From: Pseudomonas cerasi
GTDB taxonomy: Bacteria; Pseudomonadota; Gammaproteobacteria; Pseudomonadales; Pseudomonadaceae
Assembly (NCBI RefSeq): GCF_900074915.1
Contig: NZ_LT222319.1
Coordinates: 2,575,001-2,639,000, forward strand
Direction of reading: 5' to 3'
Length of the DNA stretch: 64,000 nucleotides
The notes beneath the pieces were generated by a model, which had not been told where the DNA came from, made no database searches, and was given only the letters and a program-made list of their open reading frames with translations. Below, piece by piece: positions 36,483 to 49,627 of the stretch; position 1 is the first letter of the stretch, and every line of letters begins with the position of its first letter. Both the position numbers and the translations under genes were made by a program.

Positions 36483-37433
36483 TCAGGAGACCTTTGGCGT
36501 GTGGGCGATGCGCGGATCCAGCGCGGGGTACAGCAGGTCAACGATCAGATTGACCACGACGAAAGCAGCTGCCGAGACTGCTACGATGGCCAGCACCACC
36601 GGAATGTCCTGGCGCAGCACGGCCTCCTGGGCAAGACGACCGACCCCGGCGCGAGCGAAAATGGTTTCCACCAGCACGGCACCGGATACTGTGTTGCCCA
36701 CTTGCAGACCGATCAGCGTCAAGAGCGGTAAAGCAGCATTCTTGAACGCATGGCGGGCCTGAACCTGCGCGCGGGTCAGGCCCTTGGCATAAGCGGTGAT
36801 GATGTAGGGCTCTTTCCAGACGCCCTGAAAGCCACGTTGCAGGACCTGGGCGTACACCGCGGCGCTGGGGATCGCCAGCGTGACGGCGGGCAATATAAGG
36901 CTGGAGAATCCCTGATTGCCGGTCGCCGGGAACCAGCCAAGAGTGAACGCGAACAGTTGAATGAACAGCAGGCCCATCCAGAAGATCGGCACCGAGAAGC
37001 CCAGCGACGGCAGGCGTGACAAGGCGACTTTCAAGGGCTGCCAGCGTACGTAGGCGGTGAGATACGCCAGACCTGTCCCGCCGATCAGTGACAGAACAAT
37101 GGCCAGCCCCGCAAGGCTCAGGGTTTGTGGCAGACGCTCGATCAGTAATTCCGAAACCGGGCGGTTGAGCGTCAGCGAATTGCCGAAGTCGCCATGTAAC
37201 GCTCCCCACAGCAAATCGACGTATTGCTCGAAGATGCCGCGGTCCAGTCCGTAATAGAGCTTGGCCTTGGCGAGGTCCTGCGCGGACAGGGAGTCGATTT
37301 CGACACCCGAGGCGCTGAGCATGATCGACAGGCTGTCGCCGGGCAGCAGGTAAAGAATGAAATAGGTGACGCTGTAGGCACCCCAAAGTACCAGTAGCGC
37401 TTGCGCGATCCGACTGAGGATATAGCGACTCAT
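36483..37433 (-). CDS. ABC transporter permease, DppB type
   Basis: 316 residues and six predicted membrane helices. N-terminus MSRYILSRIAQALLVLWGAYSVTYFILYLLPGD is the DppB/OppB signature with the PGD motif. The EAA loop YIITAYAKGLTRAQVQARHAFKNAALPLL and the C-terminal ETIFARAGVGRLAQEAVLRQDIPVV block are complete. It overlaps the binding-protein gene by 4 bases. Confidence 0.92.
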   Translation of the reverse strand: MSRYILSRIAQALLVLWGAYSVTYFILYLLPGDSLSIMLSASGVEIDSLSAQDLAKAKLYYGLDRGIFEQYVDLLWGALHGDFGNSLTLNRPVSELLIERLPQTLSLAGLAIVLSLIGGTGLAYLTAYVRWQPLKVALSRLPSLGFSVPIFWMGLLFIQLFAFTLGWFPATGNQGFSSLILPAVTLAIPSAAVYAQVLQRGFQGVWKEPYIITAYAKGLTRAQVQARHAFKNAALPLLTLIGLQVGNTVSGAVLVETIFARAGVGRLAQEAVLRQDIPVVLAIVAVSAAAFVVVNLIVDLLYPALDPRIAHTPKVS

Positions 37434-39061
37434 GGCGTTGCCAACTCGATGTCGTTGAACAGCGCAAAGCCTTCCGCCGTCCAGTGGAAATTGCGTACGT
37501 TTTTCGCCGTGGCAGCTTGCCAGACGCGCTCGTAAACCGGGATCGCCGAGCCCTCGTCGACCAGCAGGTCCTGCAACTCGCCATAAGCCCTGGCGCGCTG
37601 TTCGCTTTGCGTGGCGGTCAGTCCTGCGTCGAACAGCTCAAGGGCCTTGGGCAGTGTTTCCGGCGCGTAAAGGTTGGTCGCCAGCGTCGAGCTGTTGGCA
37701 CTGCGCGGGTCGATGATGGTCTGCAGAATGATCGGGTCGGCGCGGGTCATGTAGGTGGACGTCAGGTCATAATTGCCTGCCGCATTGGCCGCAGCCCACT
37801 CGGCGGTGGTCACCACATTAAGCTTGAGCTCGATACCCACCTTGCGCAGTTGATCCTGAATCAGCACATCACCGGCGGTTTCGGCGGGTGACAGGTTGTA
37901 GGCCAGCTTCAGGCGCTTGCCTTCCTTATAACGATAGCCGTCGGCGTTTTTCTGCCAGCCCGCAGCGTCGAGCAGGCGCTCTGCACCTTGAGGGTAGTAG
38001 GTCAGTTTGTCGGCCTGGCTTTTATAAAACGGCGTGGTGACGTCGTAGATGCCGGAGACCACCGGGAATTGCGGGTTGTAAACGGTGGCTGCGTAGGTCT
38101 TGCGGTCGATTGCCTTTTGCAGGGCCAGGCGCACGTTGCGGTCGGCAAGAATGCGATTGCCACGCGTGTTGGGGTACAGGTTCAGCGCAGGTCCTGGCAG
38201 CGAACGGCTCTGAATGGTCGCGCCCCTGGACTTGAACAGGTTGAGGTCCACCTCGGAGAACGGATTGCGCGGCCAGAGGATGTCCACCTGCCCCTGAACG
38301 AACTGGCCGTTACGGACGCTTTCTTCCGGCACGTAGCTGACCTCGACCGCATCCAGATGCGCCTCGCCCTTGTTCTGCGCATTGGCCGATGGCCAGGCAT
38401 AGCCCTTGCGTTTGATCAGGCGCAAACCGCTTTCAGGCGTGTAGCGCTCCAGCACGAATGGCCCGGTGCCAATGATCGCGCCCAACGAACGCTCCTTGAC
38501 GCTGAGTGCGTAGGACTCTGGAGCAAGAATGGCGAGATTGGTGGTGGAGGTGGCTTGCAGGAAGCCCGCGTTGGGTTGGGCCAGCACCAGTTTGATGGTG
38601 AAGTCGTCCAGTACCTCGGCGTGGTCGTAGCCTTTGAGGTAAGTGGCGCCGAAGGTGGCTGGCAGTTGTGCGGCGAACGACTTGTCCGCGTCGTAGGCCG
38701 TCTTCACCGCTTGAGCGTCGAAACGTGTGCCGTTGCTGAAGGTCACGTCCTTGCGCAAGTGAAAGGTATATTCCAGCGCGTTGTCACTGACTTCCCAGCG
38801 TTCTGCCAGCCAGGGAATGATCTTGCCGGTCTGCGGGTCCTGATCGGTCAGGGACTCGGCAATATTGCGCAGCACCACCCGATGCTCCAGCCAGTACACC
38901 TGAAAGGGGTCAAGGCTGACCAGCGTGGTGTTGTCTCTGAAGAACGCCACTTTGAGGGTTTTGGCTGCCTGGCCGTCCGGGCCGGAGGGTGAGCAGCCGA
39001 GCAGGGTAATGGCTGTGAAGGCGGCGAACAGCAGGCGCGGGAGGAACGTGCGCACAGTCAT
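37430..39061 (-). CDS. Peptide/opine-type ABC substrate-binding lipoprotein
   Basis: SBP_bac_5-family binding protein, 543 residues. Signal peptide MTVRTFLPRLLFAAFTAITLLGC has a lipobox TLLGC, so it is tethered to the inner membrane. The family block LAERWEVSDNALEYTFHLRKDVTFSNGTRFDAQAVKTAYD is complete. ATG 39061 follows GGAG; the frame upstream to 39145 is not needed. First gene of a four-gene operon (binding protein, DppB, DppC, fused ATPase). The ligand cannot be decided between peptides, glutathione or opines. Confidence 0.9.
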   Translation of the reverse strand: MTVRTFLPRLLFAAFTAITLLGCSPSGPDGQAAKTLKVAFFRDNTTLVSLDPFQVYWLEHRVVLRNIAESLTDQDPQTGKIIPWLAERWEVSDNALEYTFHLRKDVTFSNGTRFDAQAVKTAYDADKSFAAQLPATFGATYLKGYDHAEVLDDFTIKLVLAQPNAGFLQATSTTNLAILAPESYALSVKERSLGAIIGTGPFVLERYTPESGLRLIKRKGYAWPSANAQNKGEAHLDAVEVSYVPEESVRNGQFVQGQVDILWPRNPFSEVDLNLFKSRGATIQSRSLPGPALNLYPNTRGNRILADRNVRLALQKAIDRKTYAATVYNPQFPVVSGIYDVTTPFYKSQADKLTYYPQGAERLLDAAGWQKNADGYRYKEGKRLKLAYNLSPAETAGDVLIQDQLRKVGIELKLNVVTTAEWAAANAAGNYDLTSTYMTRADPIILQTIIDPRSANSSTLATNLYAPETLPKALELFDAGLTATQSEQRARAYGELQDLLVDEGSAIPVYERVWQAATAKNVRNFHWTAEGFALFNDIELATP

Positions 39062-39569
39062 CGCACTGCGCTCCGGGGGGCGAATCCAGTTGAAAAAGTC
39101 GAAGGCTGTGTACGGCGCATGGAAGGTCCTCTTCAAGTCGAGCACAGTGCTTCAGCACTGATTTCTTAAGACCGTATTCTTATGGTCATGCACTGTAAAA
39201 GTCTTTTTTCTTCTAAGCTAATATAGATTTTTGTGATTAATTTATTTTTTATTATGCTTATTTAGTATCTTTTAAGGCTTTATGTCCTTGGCAAACAGCG
39301 CTTTGTCAAAAACCAGACTTTTGGTCGTCGTCACTGAGTCCGATCAAAATCGTCCCTTTCATCGGCCAGACCCACGCCCGAAGTTGCAGCTGGCTGCTGG
39401 CAAATGCCCTGCGACCACTTGCACGCGATAAACCATGCAGCGATGGCGACGTCACTGGCGCTTGGTCGAAGACAATCTACGCTTGAGGTCGCAGAGACAC
39501 GCCAGGGCAGGCGGACGGTGTCCTCTGGTCACCTCACAGTATTCAGGATTGAAAATGAGTGTCTGATTG
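39062..39569. other. Divergent intergenic region with AT-rich core
   Basis: 508 bases between the peptide transporter operon and the CHASE kinase gene. The stretch 39165-39290 is markedly AT-rich compared with its surroundings and contains GACC-N9-GGTC around 39172. No gene is supported; the plus-strand frame at 39404-39658 overlaps the kinase start and is rejected. Confidence 0.5.
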
Positions 39570-43622
<4,053 letters not shown>

Positions 43623-43640
43623 AAAGGAGCTTCATCCATC

Positions 43641-44603
43641 ATGCAACCTGTACCTAGCCTGCTGATTGTCGATGATGATATTTCCGCCATTCGTGTGCTG
43701 AGCAAAGTTCTCAATGGCCTGGGACAGATTCGTTTTGCCACGGGTGGCGCCCAGGCCCTGAAGATGGTCCGGGACATGCGTCCGGACCTTATCCTTCTCG
43801 ACGCCGAGATGCCTGGAATGAGCGGGTTTGAGGTCTGCGAGACGCTAAAGGCCGATCAACTGCTGGAAGACGTCCCGGTCATCCTCATCACCAGCCACAC
43901 CGAAACCCGCATCGAGGAAGCCGGACTGGCGCTGGGTGCGGTGGATTTCATCGGCAAACCCATTCAGCCGTTGATCGTCACGGCGCGCGTAAAGACCCAC
44001 CTGCGCCTGAAAATGGCGATGGACCAGCTCAACCTGCTGGCCCAGACCGATGGGCTGACGGGGCTGGCCAACCGGCGTTTTCTCGACGAGAGCATCGAGC
44101 GTGAATGGCTGCGCGTGCGGCGCAATCAGGGGGCATTTTCGCTGCTGTTGCTCGATATCGATTTCTTCAAGCGCTACAACGATCACTATGGCCATTTGCA
44201 AGGCGATGAGTGCCTGATTGCCATTGCCCATGCCGTGAAAAATTGCGTGCACAGGTCTACCGATCTGGTGGCCCGTTATGGGGGCGAGGAGTTCGCCGTG
44301 CTATTGCCGGATACCGGCGCAGAGGGTGCCTGCCGGCTGGCGGAGGAAGTCGTGGAGCACATTCATGGCCTTGCCAGGCCCCATGAAACCAGCGACCTGG
44401 GCCGGGTGACAGTGTCGGTGGGGGTGGCAAGTCTGGAGGCTGGCGCGCTGCCCATCCCGCGCCCGGGCGTGGCGGCCGGTACTGCGCCTGACCCGATTGC
44501 AGCAGCATTGCTGGCGGAAGCCGACCGGGCCTTGTACCGGGCCAAGCATGAAGGACGAAACTGCAGCAGGTTTGAGCCGATACAGGTTGCACCATGGCAC
44601 TGA
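43641..44603 (+). CDS. Response regulator with GGDEF domain (diguanylate cyclase)
   Basis: 320 residues: receiver domain 1-120 with phosphoacceptor D54 (LILLDAEMPGMSG) and K near 107 (FIGKPIQP), a short linker, then a GGDEF domain with active-site GGEEF at 214-218 and the product-inhibition I-site RSTD five residues earlier, both intact. It should make c-di-GMP when phosphorylated. AAAAAGGAG precedes the ATG. Placed directly after the CHASE hybrid kinase, it is the probable terminal acceptor of that phosphorelay. Confidence 0.94.
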   Translation: MQPVPSLLIVDDDISAIRVLSKVLNGLGQIRFATGGAQALKMVRDMRPDLILLDAEMPGMSGFEVCETLKADQLLEDVPVILITSHTETRIEEAGLALGAVDFIGKPIQPLIVTARVKTHLRLKMAMDQLNLLAQTDGLTGLANRRFLDESIEREWLRVRRNQGAFSLLLLDIDFFKRYNDHYGHLQGDECLIAIAHAVKNCVHRSTDLVARYGGEEFAVLLPDTGAEGACRLAEEVVEHIHGLARPHETSDLGRVTVSVGVASLEAGALPIPRPGVAAGTAPDPIAAALLAEADRALYRAKHEGRNCSRFEPIQVAPWH

Positions 44604-44612
44604 CACCTTGCT

Positions 44613-45497
44613 TCAAACCGTATTTTTCTTGAGCTCTGCTTCAAGGCGGTCGACGAACAGGCGTACCCGGTGAGGTACGCGCTGGCGGGTCGGCAATACG
44701 GCCGTCACCGACAGTTGCTCGGGGATGACGTCTTCGAAGTGTATCTGCAGAAGGCTGCCTGCACGGATTTCCTGCTGAACGTCCCAATAGGTCAGCATGG
44801 CCAGCCCCAGGCCCTGTTTGCACGCCGTGCGCACCGCTTCGACGCTGTTGGCCGAGAACGTACCCTGAGCGCGAATGGCCACCGGCTCGCCCTCTCTGAT
44901 GAACGTCCAGTAAGGCATCGCATGCAAGGTGATGCATGGGTGTTGGCGGAGCTCGTCGAGTACCGATGGCTGGCCGCGCCGCATCAGGTAGTCGGGGCTT
45001 GCACACACGACCCGTGGGTTGGGCGCCAGCGATCTGGCCACCAGCGCAGAGTCACGTATCGTGGCGATCCGAATGGCGACATCGATGCCTAACCCGGCGA
45101 TGTCCACGATGCTGTCCGACAGTGTCAGGTCGACACTCAATGCCGGGTTCTCCTGCATCAATACCGGCAGCAGCGGCATGATGACGGTCTGACCAAACAC
45201 GCTGGGTGCTGTCACCCGCAACACGCCACTGGCCTTACCGGTATCGCCTTTCAGCGTGGCGCGGGCGGTTTCGCTGGTGTGCAGCATGATTTTGGCGTGG
45301 GGTAGAAACACTTCGCCCTCCGGCGTCAGGGATACCGAGCGGGTTGTGCGGTGAACCAGCCTGACGCCCAGGTCGTTTTCCAGCGCAGCCAGACGCCTGG
45401 AGATTGCCATCGGCGACAACCCGAGTCGACGCGCCGCTTCCGACAGGCTCCTGCTGGAAGCAATGGCGGCGAACACCTCTATGTCAGATATTTGCAC
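44613..45497 (-). CDS. LysR-family transcriptional regulator
   Basis: 294 residues from GTG 45497. The N-terminal winged helix contains FAAIASSRSLSEAARRLGLSPMAISRRLAALENDLGVRLVHRTTRSVSLTPEG. A LysR_substrate domain follows (GVLRVTAPSVFGQTVIMPLLP). The sequence belongs to the DhcR/CrgA-like clade common beside flavin oxidoreductases. Divergent from the old-yellow-enzyme gene, which it probably controls. Stops 9 bases from the diguanylate cyclase stop. Confidence 0.9.
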   Translation of the reverse strand: MQISDIEVFAAIASSRSLSEAARRLGLSPMAISRRLAALENDLGVRLVHRTTRSVSLTPEGEVFLPHAKIMLHTSETARATLKGDTGKASGVLRVTAPSVFGQTVIMPLLPVLMQENPALSVDLTLSDSIVDIAGLGIDVAIRIATIRDSALVARSLAPNPRVVCASPDYLMRRGQPSVLDELRQHPCITLHAMPYWTFIREGEPVAIRAQGTFSANSVEAVRTACKQGLGLAMLTYWDVQQEIRAGSLLQIHFEDVIPEQLSVTAVLPTRQRVPHRVRLFVDRLEAELKKNTV

Positions 45498-45636
45498 GGA
45501 TTCTATCCATTTTCGTTAAAGCGCCTTATCTGCACGGCCGGGTTCCAATGGGCTGCGCCACCCCTTACCGTTGCTGCAGGTTCTGTCAATGACATCGGGC
45601 AATTCGTAGCCGGTCTGCACAGTGAGGATTTGAAGT

Positions 45637-46749
45637 ATGAGCGAGACAAACAAACACGTTACAGCTCCGTTCGATATCGGTCATCTGAAACTGAAGAACA
45701 GGTTTGCGGTGGCGCCCATGACACGCGTGAGCGCGGACGAGCAGGGCAGTGCAACGCTGGCCATGACGCGCTATTACGAGCGATTCGCCAAGGGTGGTTT
45801 CGGCCTGATCGTCACCGAGGGTAACTACACCGATCGCCGTTTTTCCCAAGGCTACCGCTTCCAGCCCGGGCTCACCGATGACGAGCAGGCTCAGGCCTGG
45901 CGTGCTACGACCGATGCTGTGCACCGGCATGGCAGTGTCATGATTGCGCAACTCATGCACGCCGGCGCGCTCAGCCAGGCCAATCGCTTCGTCAGCGAGT
46001 CGGCGGGTCCTTCGGCCACTCGTCCCAAGGGCGAACAGATGGCGTTCTATTACGGCGCGGGCAGCTACCGGATTCCTCGGGCGATGACTGACAAGGATAT
46101 TGCCGAGGCCATTGACGGGTTCGCCCACGCGGCGCGACTGGCGATTGGCACTGCAGGCTTTGACGGTGTCGAGATACATGGTGCGAACGGCTACCTGCTC
46201 GATCAGTTTTTGACCGACTACAGCAATCAGCGCACCGATCAATGGGGCGGTGAGGTCGGACAGCGTCTGCTACTGACGCTCGAGGTCATCGCCGCAGTGA
46301 AAAAAGTCGCCGGGCAGGCACCGGTGGGCGTTCGTCTTTCACAAGGCAAGGTCAACGACTTTCAGCACAAATGGGCGGGGGGCGAGAGCGATGCCGAAAT
46401 CATTTTCGATGCGCTGGCCGATGCCGGCGTCGATTACATCCATGTGACCGAACATGAAGCATGGCAGCCGGCCTTTGCCCAGGGTGAAGCCAGCCTGGTC
46501 GAACTGGCCCGTCGCTACGCGCCGGATGTTGCGCTGATCGCCAATGGCGGCATGCACGATCCGCAAAAAGCCGACCAGGTGCTTCGCCAAGGTGCGGACA
46601 TCATCGCAGTGGGCAAGGGTGCGCTGGCCAATCCGGACCTGCCAGAGTTGTTGCGTCAGGGCGCGCCACTCCGCGACTTCGATCCAGCCATTCTCGGGCC
46701 GATTGCCAACATCAAGGACAGCGAGCTGGCATTCAACGGGATGAATTGA
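45637..46749 (+). CDS. NADH:flavin oxidoreductase (old yellow enzyme family)
   Basis: FMN-dependent ene-reductase-type TIM barrel of 370 residues. Visible: the N-terminal LKLKNRFAVAPMTR, QLMHAGALS, the His/Asn pair in GVEIHGANGYLLDQFLTDYSNQRTDQWGG, and the C-terminal phosphate-binding VGKGALANPDLP. It lacks the C-terminal iron-sulfur and NAD domains of 2,4-dienoyl-CoA reductase. Reduces activated alkenes; the physiological substrate is unknown. Divergent LysR gene is the likely regulator. Confidence 0.92.
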   Translation: MSETNKHVTAPFDIGHLKLKNRFAVAPMTRVSADEQGSATLAMTRYYERFAKGGFGLIVTEGNYTDRRFSQGYRFQPGLTDDEQAQAWRATTDAVHRHGSVMIAQLMHAGALSQANRFVSESAGPSATRPKGEQMAFYYGAGSYRIPRAMTDKDIAEAIDGFAHAARLAIGTAGFDGVEIHGANGYLLDQFLTDYSNQRTDQWGGEVGQRLLLTLEVIAAVKKVAGQAPVGVRLSQGKVNDFQHKWAGGESDAEIIFDALADAGVDYIHVTEHEAWQPAFAQGEASLVELARRYAPDVALIANGGMHDPQKADQVLRQGADIIAVGKGALANPDLPELLRQGAPLRDFDPAILGPIANIKDSELAFNGMN

Positions 46750-46801
46750 ACAGGTTTTCATAGGTGGGCTCGCTTCCGGTTCCAATTCTGCATTACCTTT
46801 G

Positions 46802-46828
46802 ACTCTATCCTCCCTGGGGGGATAGAGT
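46802..46828. promoter_or_regulatory. CsoR/RcnR-type operator
   Basis: ACTCTATCC-N9-GGATAGAGT: a perfect 9-bp dyad with a C/G-tract centre (CCTCCCTGGGGGG), the layout of operators bound by the CsoR/RcnR repressors. It ends 34 bases before the sensor gene start. Confidence 0.75.
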
Positions 46829-46862
46829 GCCGGTCTGAATTGTCCAGGCCAGAGCTCAAGCC

Positions 46863-47156
46863 ATGAGTGAACACGACCATCCCCACGGCCATACGCACCA
46901 GTCCCACGAAGCTGTTATCAAGCGCCTGAAACGGGCCGACGGTCATTTGCGCGGCATCATCACCATGATCGAAGAAGGGCGCGAGTGCGTGGACATCGCC
47001 CAGCAACTGCACGCGGTCGAGAAAGCGGTGTGCCAGGCCAAGCGCACGTTGATTCGGGATCATATCGATCACTGCCTCGAAGACACGCTCGGTTCACTCG
47101 CCAGGGGCGAGCGGGCACCGCTGGAAGCCTTCAAGCAAATCACCAAATACCTTTAG
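46863..47156 (+). CDS. Metal-sensing repressor, CsoR/RcnR/DmeR family
   Basis: 97-residue all-helical repressor that releases DNA on metal binding. After a His-rich N-terminal tail, HEAVIKRLKRADGHLRGIITMIEEGRECVDIAQQLHAVEKAVCQAKRTL covers helices 1-2. Candidate ligands H10, C42, H67 and C71 have the spacing of the nickel sensor InrS (H21, C53, H78, C82); RcnR has His at the last position. The downstream RcnA exporter and upstream dyad indicate autoregulation of a nickel/cobalt efflux operon. Starts 7 bases before-spaced to rcnA (stop to start). Confidence 0.9.
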   Translation: MSEHDHPHGHTHQSHEAVIKRLKRADGHLRGIITMIEEGRECVDIAQQLHAVEKAVCQAKRTLIRDHIDHCLEDTLGSLARGERAPLEAFKQITKYL

Positions 47157-47163
47157 GTCTCGC

Positions 47164-48039
47164 ATGCCGAATTTCGTCGAGCTGTTGCAGCAAGGTGGTT
47201 CGCATGCCTGGCTGTATTTCCCCAGTGCCATTTTGCTGGGCGCGTTGCACGGGCTGGAGCCCGGGCATTCGAAAACCATGATGGCGGCGTTCATTGTGGC
47301 CATTCGTGGCTCTGTTAAACAGGCCGTGATGCTCGGTGTCGCCGCCACCGTTTCGCACACCGCCGTTGTCTGGCTGGTGGCAATCGGCGGGATGTATCTG
47401 GGCCAGGGGCTGGATGCTGAAACCACGGAACCTTACTTCCAGCTCGGGTCATCTGCCGTGATCATCGCCATTGCATTGTGGATGCTATGGCGCACCAGGC
47501 GTGGCGAGCAGTTGTATAAGGTCGAAAGTGCCAGGCTCAGTCACGGGCATACAGGCCATGGCCATGAGCACGGCGTGGACTCCCATGAGCACGAGCATGG
47601 TCACAATCACAGCCATGACCACAGTGATCTGGACGGCTTGAACCTGAGCGCCGAAGGCTATCAGGACGCCCATGAAAAGGCCCATGCCGACGACATTCAC
47701 AAGCGCTTCATCCATCGCGAGGTCAGCAATGGCCAGATCCTGATGTTCGGCTTGACCGGGGGGCTTATCCCTTGCCCAGCAGCCATCACCGTGTTGCTGC
47801 TGTGCCTGCAGGTGAAGCAGGTCACCTTGGGCGCGATGATGGTGATCTGTTTTAGCCTGGGTCTCGCCGTCACGCTGGTCACCGTTGGCGCTGCCGCCGC
47901 CACCGGTGCGCGAAAAGCCTCGAATCGTTTCCCCTGGCTCAGTGCAGCTGCTCGACGCGCACCTTACCTGTCCAGCGTCCTGATTATCTGTGTCGGGATG
48001 TATGTAGGGATCAACGGCTGGATCAGCCTGCATTCGTGA
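47164..48039 (+). CDS. rcnA: Nickel/cobalt efflux protein RcnA
   Basis: NiCoT-family inner-membrane exporter of 291 residues with about six transmembrane helices. The metal-selectivity motif HGLEPGHSKTM lies in the first helix pair (near residue 28-38). A cytoplasmic loop at about 120-155 is extremely His-rich (HGHTGHGHEHGVDSHEHEHGHNHSHDH) and likely collects Ni(II)/Co(II). GLIPCPAAITVLL marks the second half. Starts 7 bases after the repressor gene, so co-transcribed. Confidence 0.93.
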   Translation: MPNFVELLQQGGSHAWLYFPSAILLGALHGLEPGHSKTMMAAFIVAIRGSVKQAVMLGVAATVSHTAVVWLVAIGGMYLGQGLDAETTEPYFQLGSSAVIIAIALWMLWRTRRGEQLYKVESARLSHGHTGHGHEHGVDSHEHEHGHNHSHDHSDLDGLNLSAEGYQDAHEKAHADDIHKRFIHREVSNGQILMFGLTGGLIPCPAAITVLLLCLQVKQVTLGAMMVICFSLGLAVTLVTVGAAAATGARKASNRFPWLSAAARRAPYLSSVLIICVGMYVGINGWISLHS

Positions 48040-48216
48040 GCTGGCCTGGTGCTTGAGCGTGGCCGCTATCACAAAAATAATTTGTGCATCTTTAAAATAT
48101 ATATTGATTTTTATTGGTATCGCCCGGCCTTAGCATGAGTGGAACTTGAATAAGTCGCCGGACAGCGAGCACGCTGTCAGGCTCACACGCCACCAAGAGC
48201 TGCAATCGGAGTCCTG

Positions 48217-48642
48217 ATGAGTCTTTCTCCTTTCCACCTTGCAATCCCGGTTTATGACCTGGCCGCGACACGTGCCTTTTACGGTGAGGTGTTCGGTCTT
48301 TCCGAAGGGCGTTCCAGCGATCAGTGGGTCGACTTCGATTTCTACGGGCACCAGTTGGTGATTCATGAACACCCGAAAACCGCCTCTCAAGAGAGCGTGC
48401 ACAGCAACCCGGTAGACGGTCACGACGTGCCGGTTCCGCACTTCGGCATCATTCTGGAATGGGCTCAATGGGAAGCTCTGGCCGAGCGCTTGAAATCCTT
48501 CGGCACCGAGTTCGTCATCGAACCCTACATTCGATTCAAGGGGCAGGTGGGTGAGCAGGCCACCATGTTCCTGTTCGATCCCTGCGGCAATGCGCTTGAG
48601 TTCAAGGCGTTCAAGGACATGAGTCAGCTGTTCGCAAAATAG
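48217..48642 (+). CDS. VOC-family protein (glyoxalase/dioxygenase fold)
   Basis: 141 residues of the vicinal-oxygen-chelate superfamily. Two beta-alpha-beta-beta-beta modules: module 1 begins [23 protein letters not shown], module 2 [18 protein letters not shown]; potential metal ligands are H in FHLAIP, H in VPHFGI and E in NALEFKAF. Close to uncharacterised VOC proteins annotated as glyoxalase-like. Substrate unknown; it appears monocistronic. An AT-rich promoter region lies at 48070-48120. Confidence 0.85.
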   Translation: MSLSPFHLAIPVYDLAATRAFYGEVFGLSEGRSSDQWVDFDFYGHQLVIHEHPKTASQESVHSNPVDGHDVPVPHFGIILEWAQWEALAERLKSFGTEFVIEPYIRFKGQVGEQATMFLFDPCGNALEFKAFKDMSQLFAK

Positions 48643-48648
48643 TAAAAA

Positions 48649-48676
48649 GCCTGGCGCACACTATGTTGCGCCAGGC
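48649..48676. terminator. Shared terminator of VOC and LysR genes
   Basis: GCCTGGCGCA and TGCGCCAGGC form a perfect 10-bp stem with an 8-base loop. On the minus strand TTTTTACT follows, so it mainly serves the LysR gene. Confidence 0.8.
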
Positions 48677-48696
48677 CTGCTAGAGCGGGCGCAGCG

Positions 48697-49569
48697 CTAA
48701 CGAGTCAGAGCGTGTTCGTTGATCAGTTGGACCAGCGCGGTTACCGGTTCGGTCAGGCTGCGGCGAGCGCGATGTACCAGCCCGATATCGCGATGGAACG
48801 TATGCTCTTTCAAGTCGATAGAGCGCACACCGGCGTGCCATCTCTGCAGGGTTGCCGTTTCCGGAACCAATGCGACGCCGACGCCGTTGGCGACCAGTTT
48901 CATAATCGCATCCAGTTCATCGAGCTCGCAGACTTCGCGCAGCGAGACATGGGTCTGGCGCAGGAACCTATCGACCTGTCGGCCACCAAATGACGATCGA
49001 TCGTAACGAATGAATGGATGAGCCGAAATCAGTTCGGCCCAGTCATCCCCCTGCATGTCAGCTGGCACGATAAGGCGATAGGGTTCACGGACCAGCGTTG
49101 CCCAGCGCAAGTCGCTTTGCAGCGAGAAGGGCGGGCGGATGATCGCTGCCATGTCGATCTCGCCAGCGTCCACCTGATTGACCAGGTCCATGGACAGGCC
49201 GGGAATGACGCGCGTCCTGCACGCGGAGAATTGCTGATGAAACCGAGCCAGCGCTTCCGGTAGAAAGGAGCGTTGTACAGAGGCAATTGCGCCGATGGTC
49301 ACCAGCACGCTCGCGGGTAGCCCTACTGTCGTAGTGCCGAGGCTGCTGAACTGGCGCACCAGATCCTGACCTTGTAACAACACCTGCTGCCCCATGCGGT
49401 TGAGCTGGGCTGAACGTCCTTTTCGGTCGAACAGCTCGACGCCCAGTTCAGCTTCAAGGCGCTGCATCTGCGCACTGACAGCGGCCTGGGTGAGCCCGAT
49501 CTTGCTGCCCGCCGCAGCGAACGTGCCTTCTCTTGCCACGGCGATAAACGTTTTCAGTTCTTTGATCAT
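48697..49569 (-). CDS. LysR-family transcriptional regulator
   Basis: 290 residues from ATG 49569. Winged helix: IKELKTFIAVAREGTFAAAGSKIGLTQAAVSAQMQRLEAELGVELFDRKGRSAQLNRMGQQ. Effector-binding domain follows, with VTIGAIASVQRSFLPEALARFHQQF. The frame continues upstream to 49770, but only the short start gives a standard LysR N-terminus. It follows the ABC exporter gene on the same strand with 58 bases between them. Target not evident. Confidence 0.9.
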   Translation of the reverse strand: MIKELKTFIAVAREGTFAAAGSKIGLTQAAVSAQMQRLEAELGVELFDRKGRSAQLNRMGQQVLLQGQDLVRQFSSLGTTTVGLPASVLVTIGAIASVQRSFLPEALARFHQQFSACRTRVIPGLSMDLVNQVDAGEIDMAAIIRPPFSLQSDLRWATLVREPYRLIVPADMQGDDWAELISAHPFIRYDRSSFGGRQVDRFLRQTHVSLREVCELDELDAIMKLVANGVGVALVPETATLQRWHAGVRSIDLKEHTFHRDIGLVHRARRSLTEPVTALVQLINEHALTR

Positions 49570-49627
49570 GGGCAAAGAATAATTGTATTTTTGCTGAAAG
49601 CACATTTGTTTATTTTGTTGTTGCTGC

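Noticed and set aside
39285..39310. Sigma-54-like promoter TTGGCA-CTTTG
   Set aside because: GG and GC are 10 bases apart, but the -12 block does not match TTGC; chance similarity.
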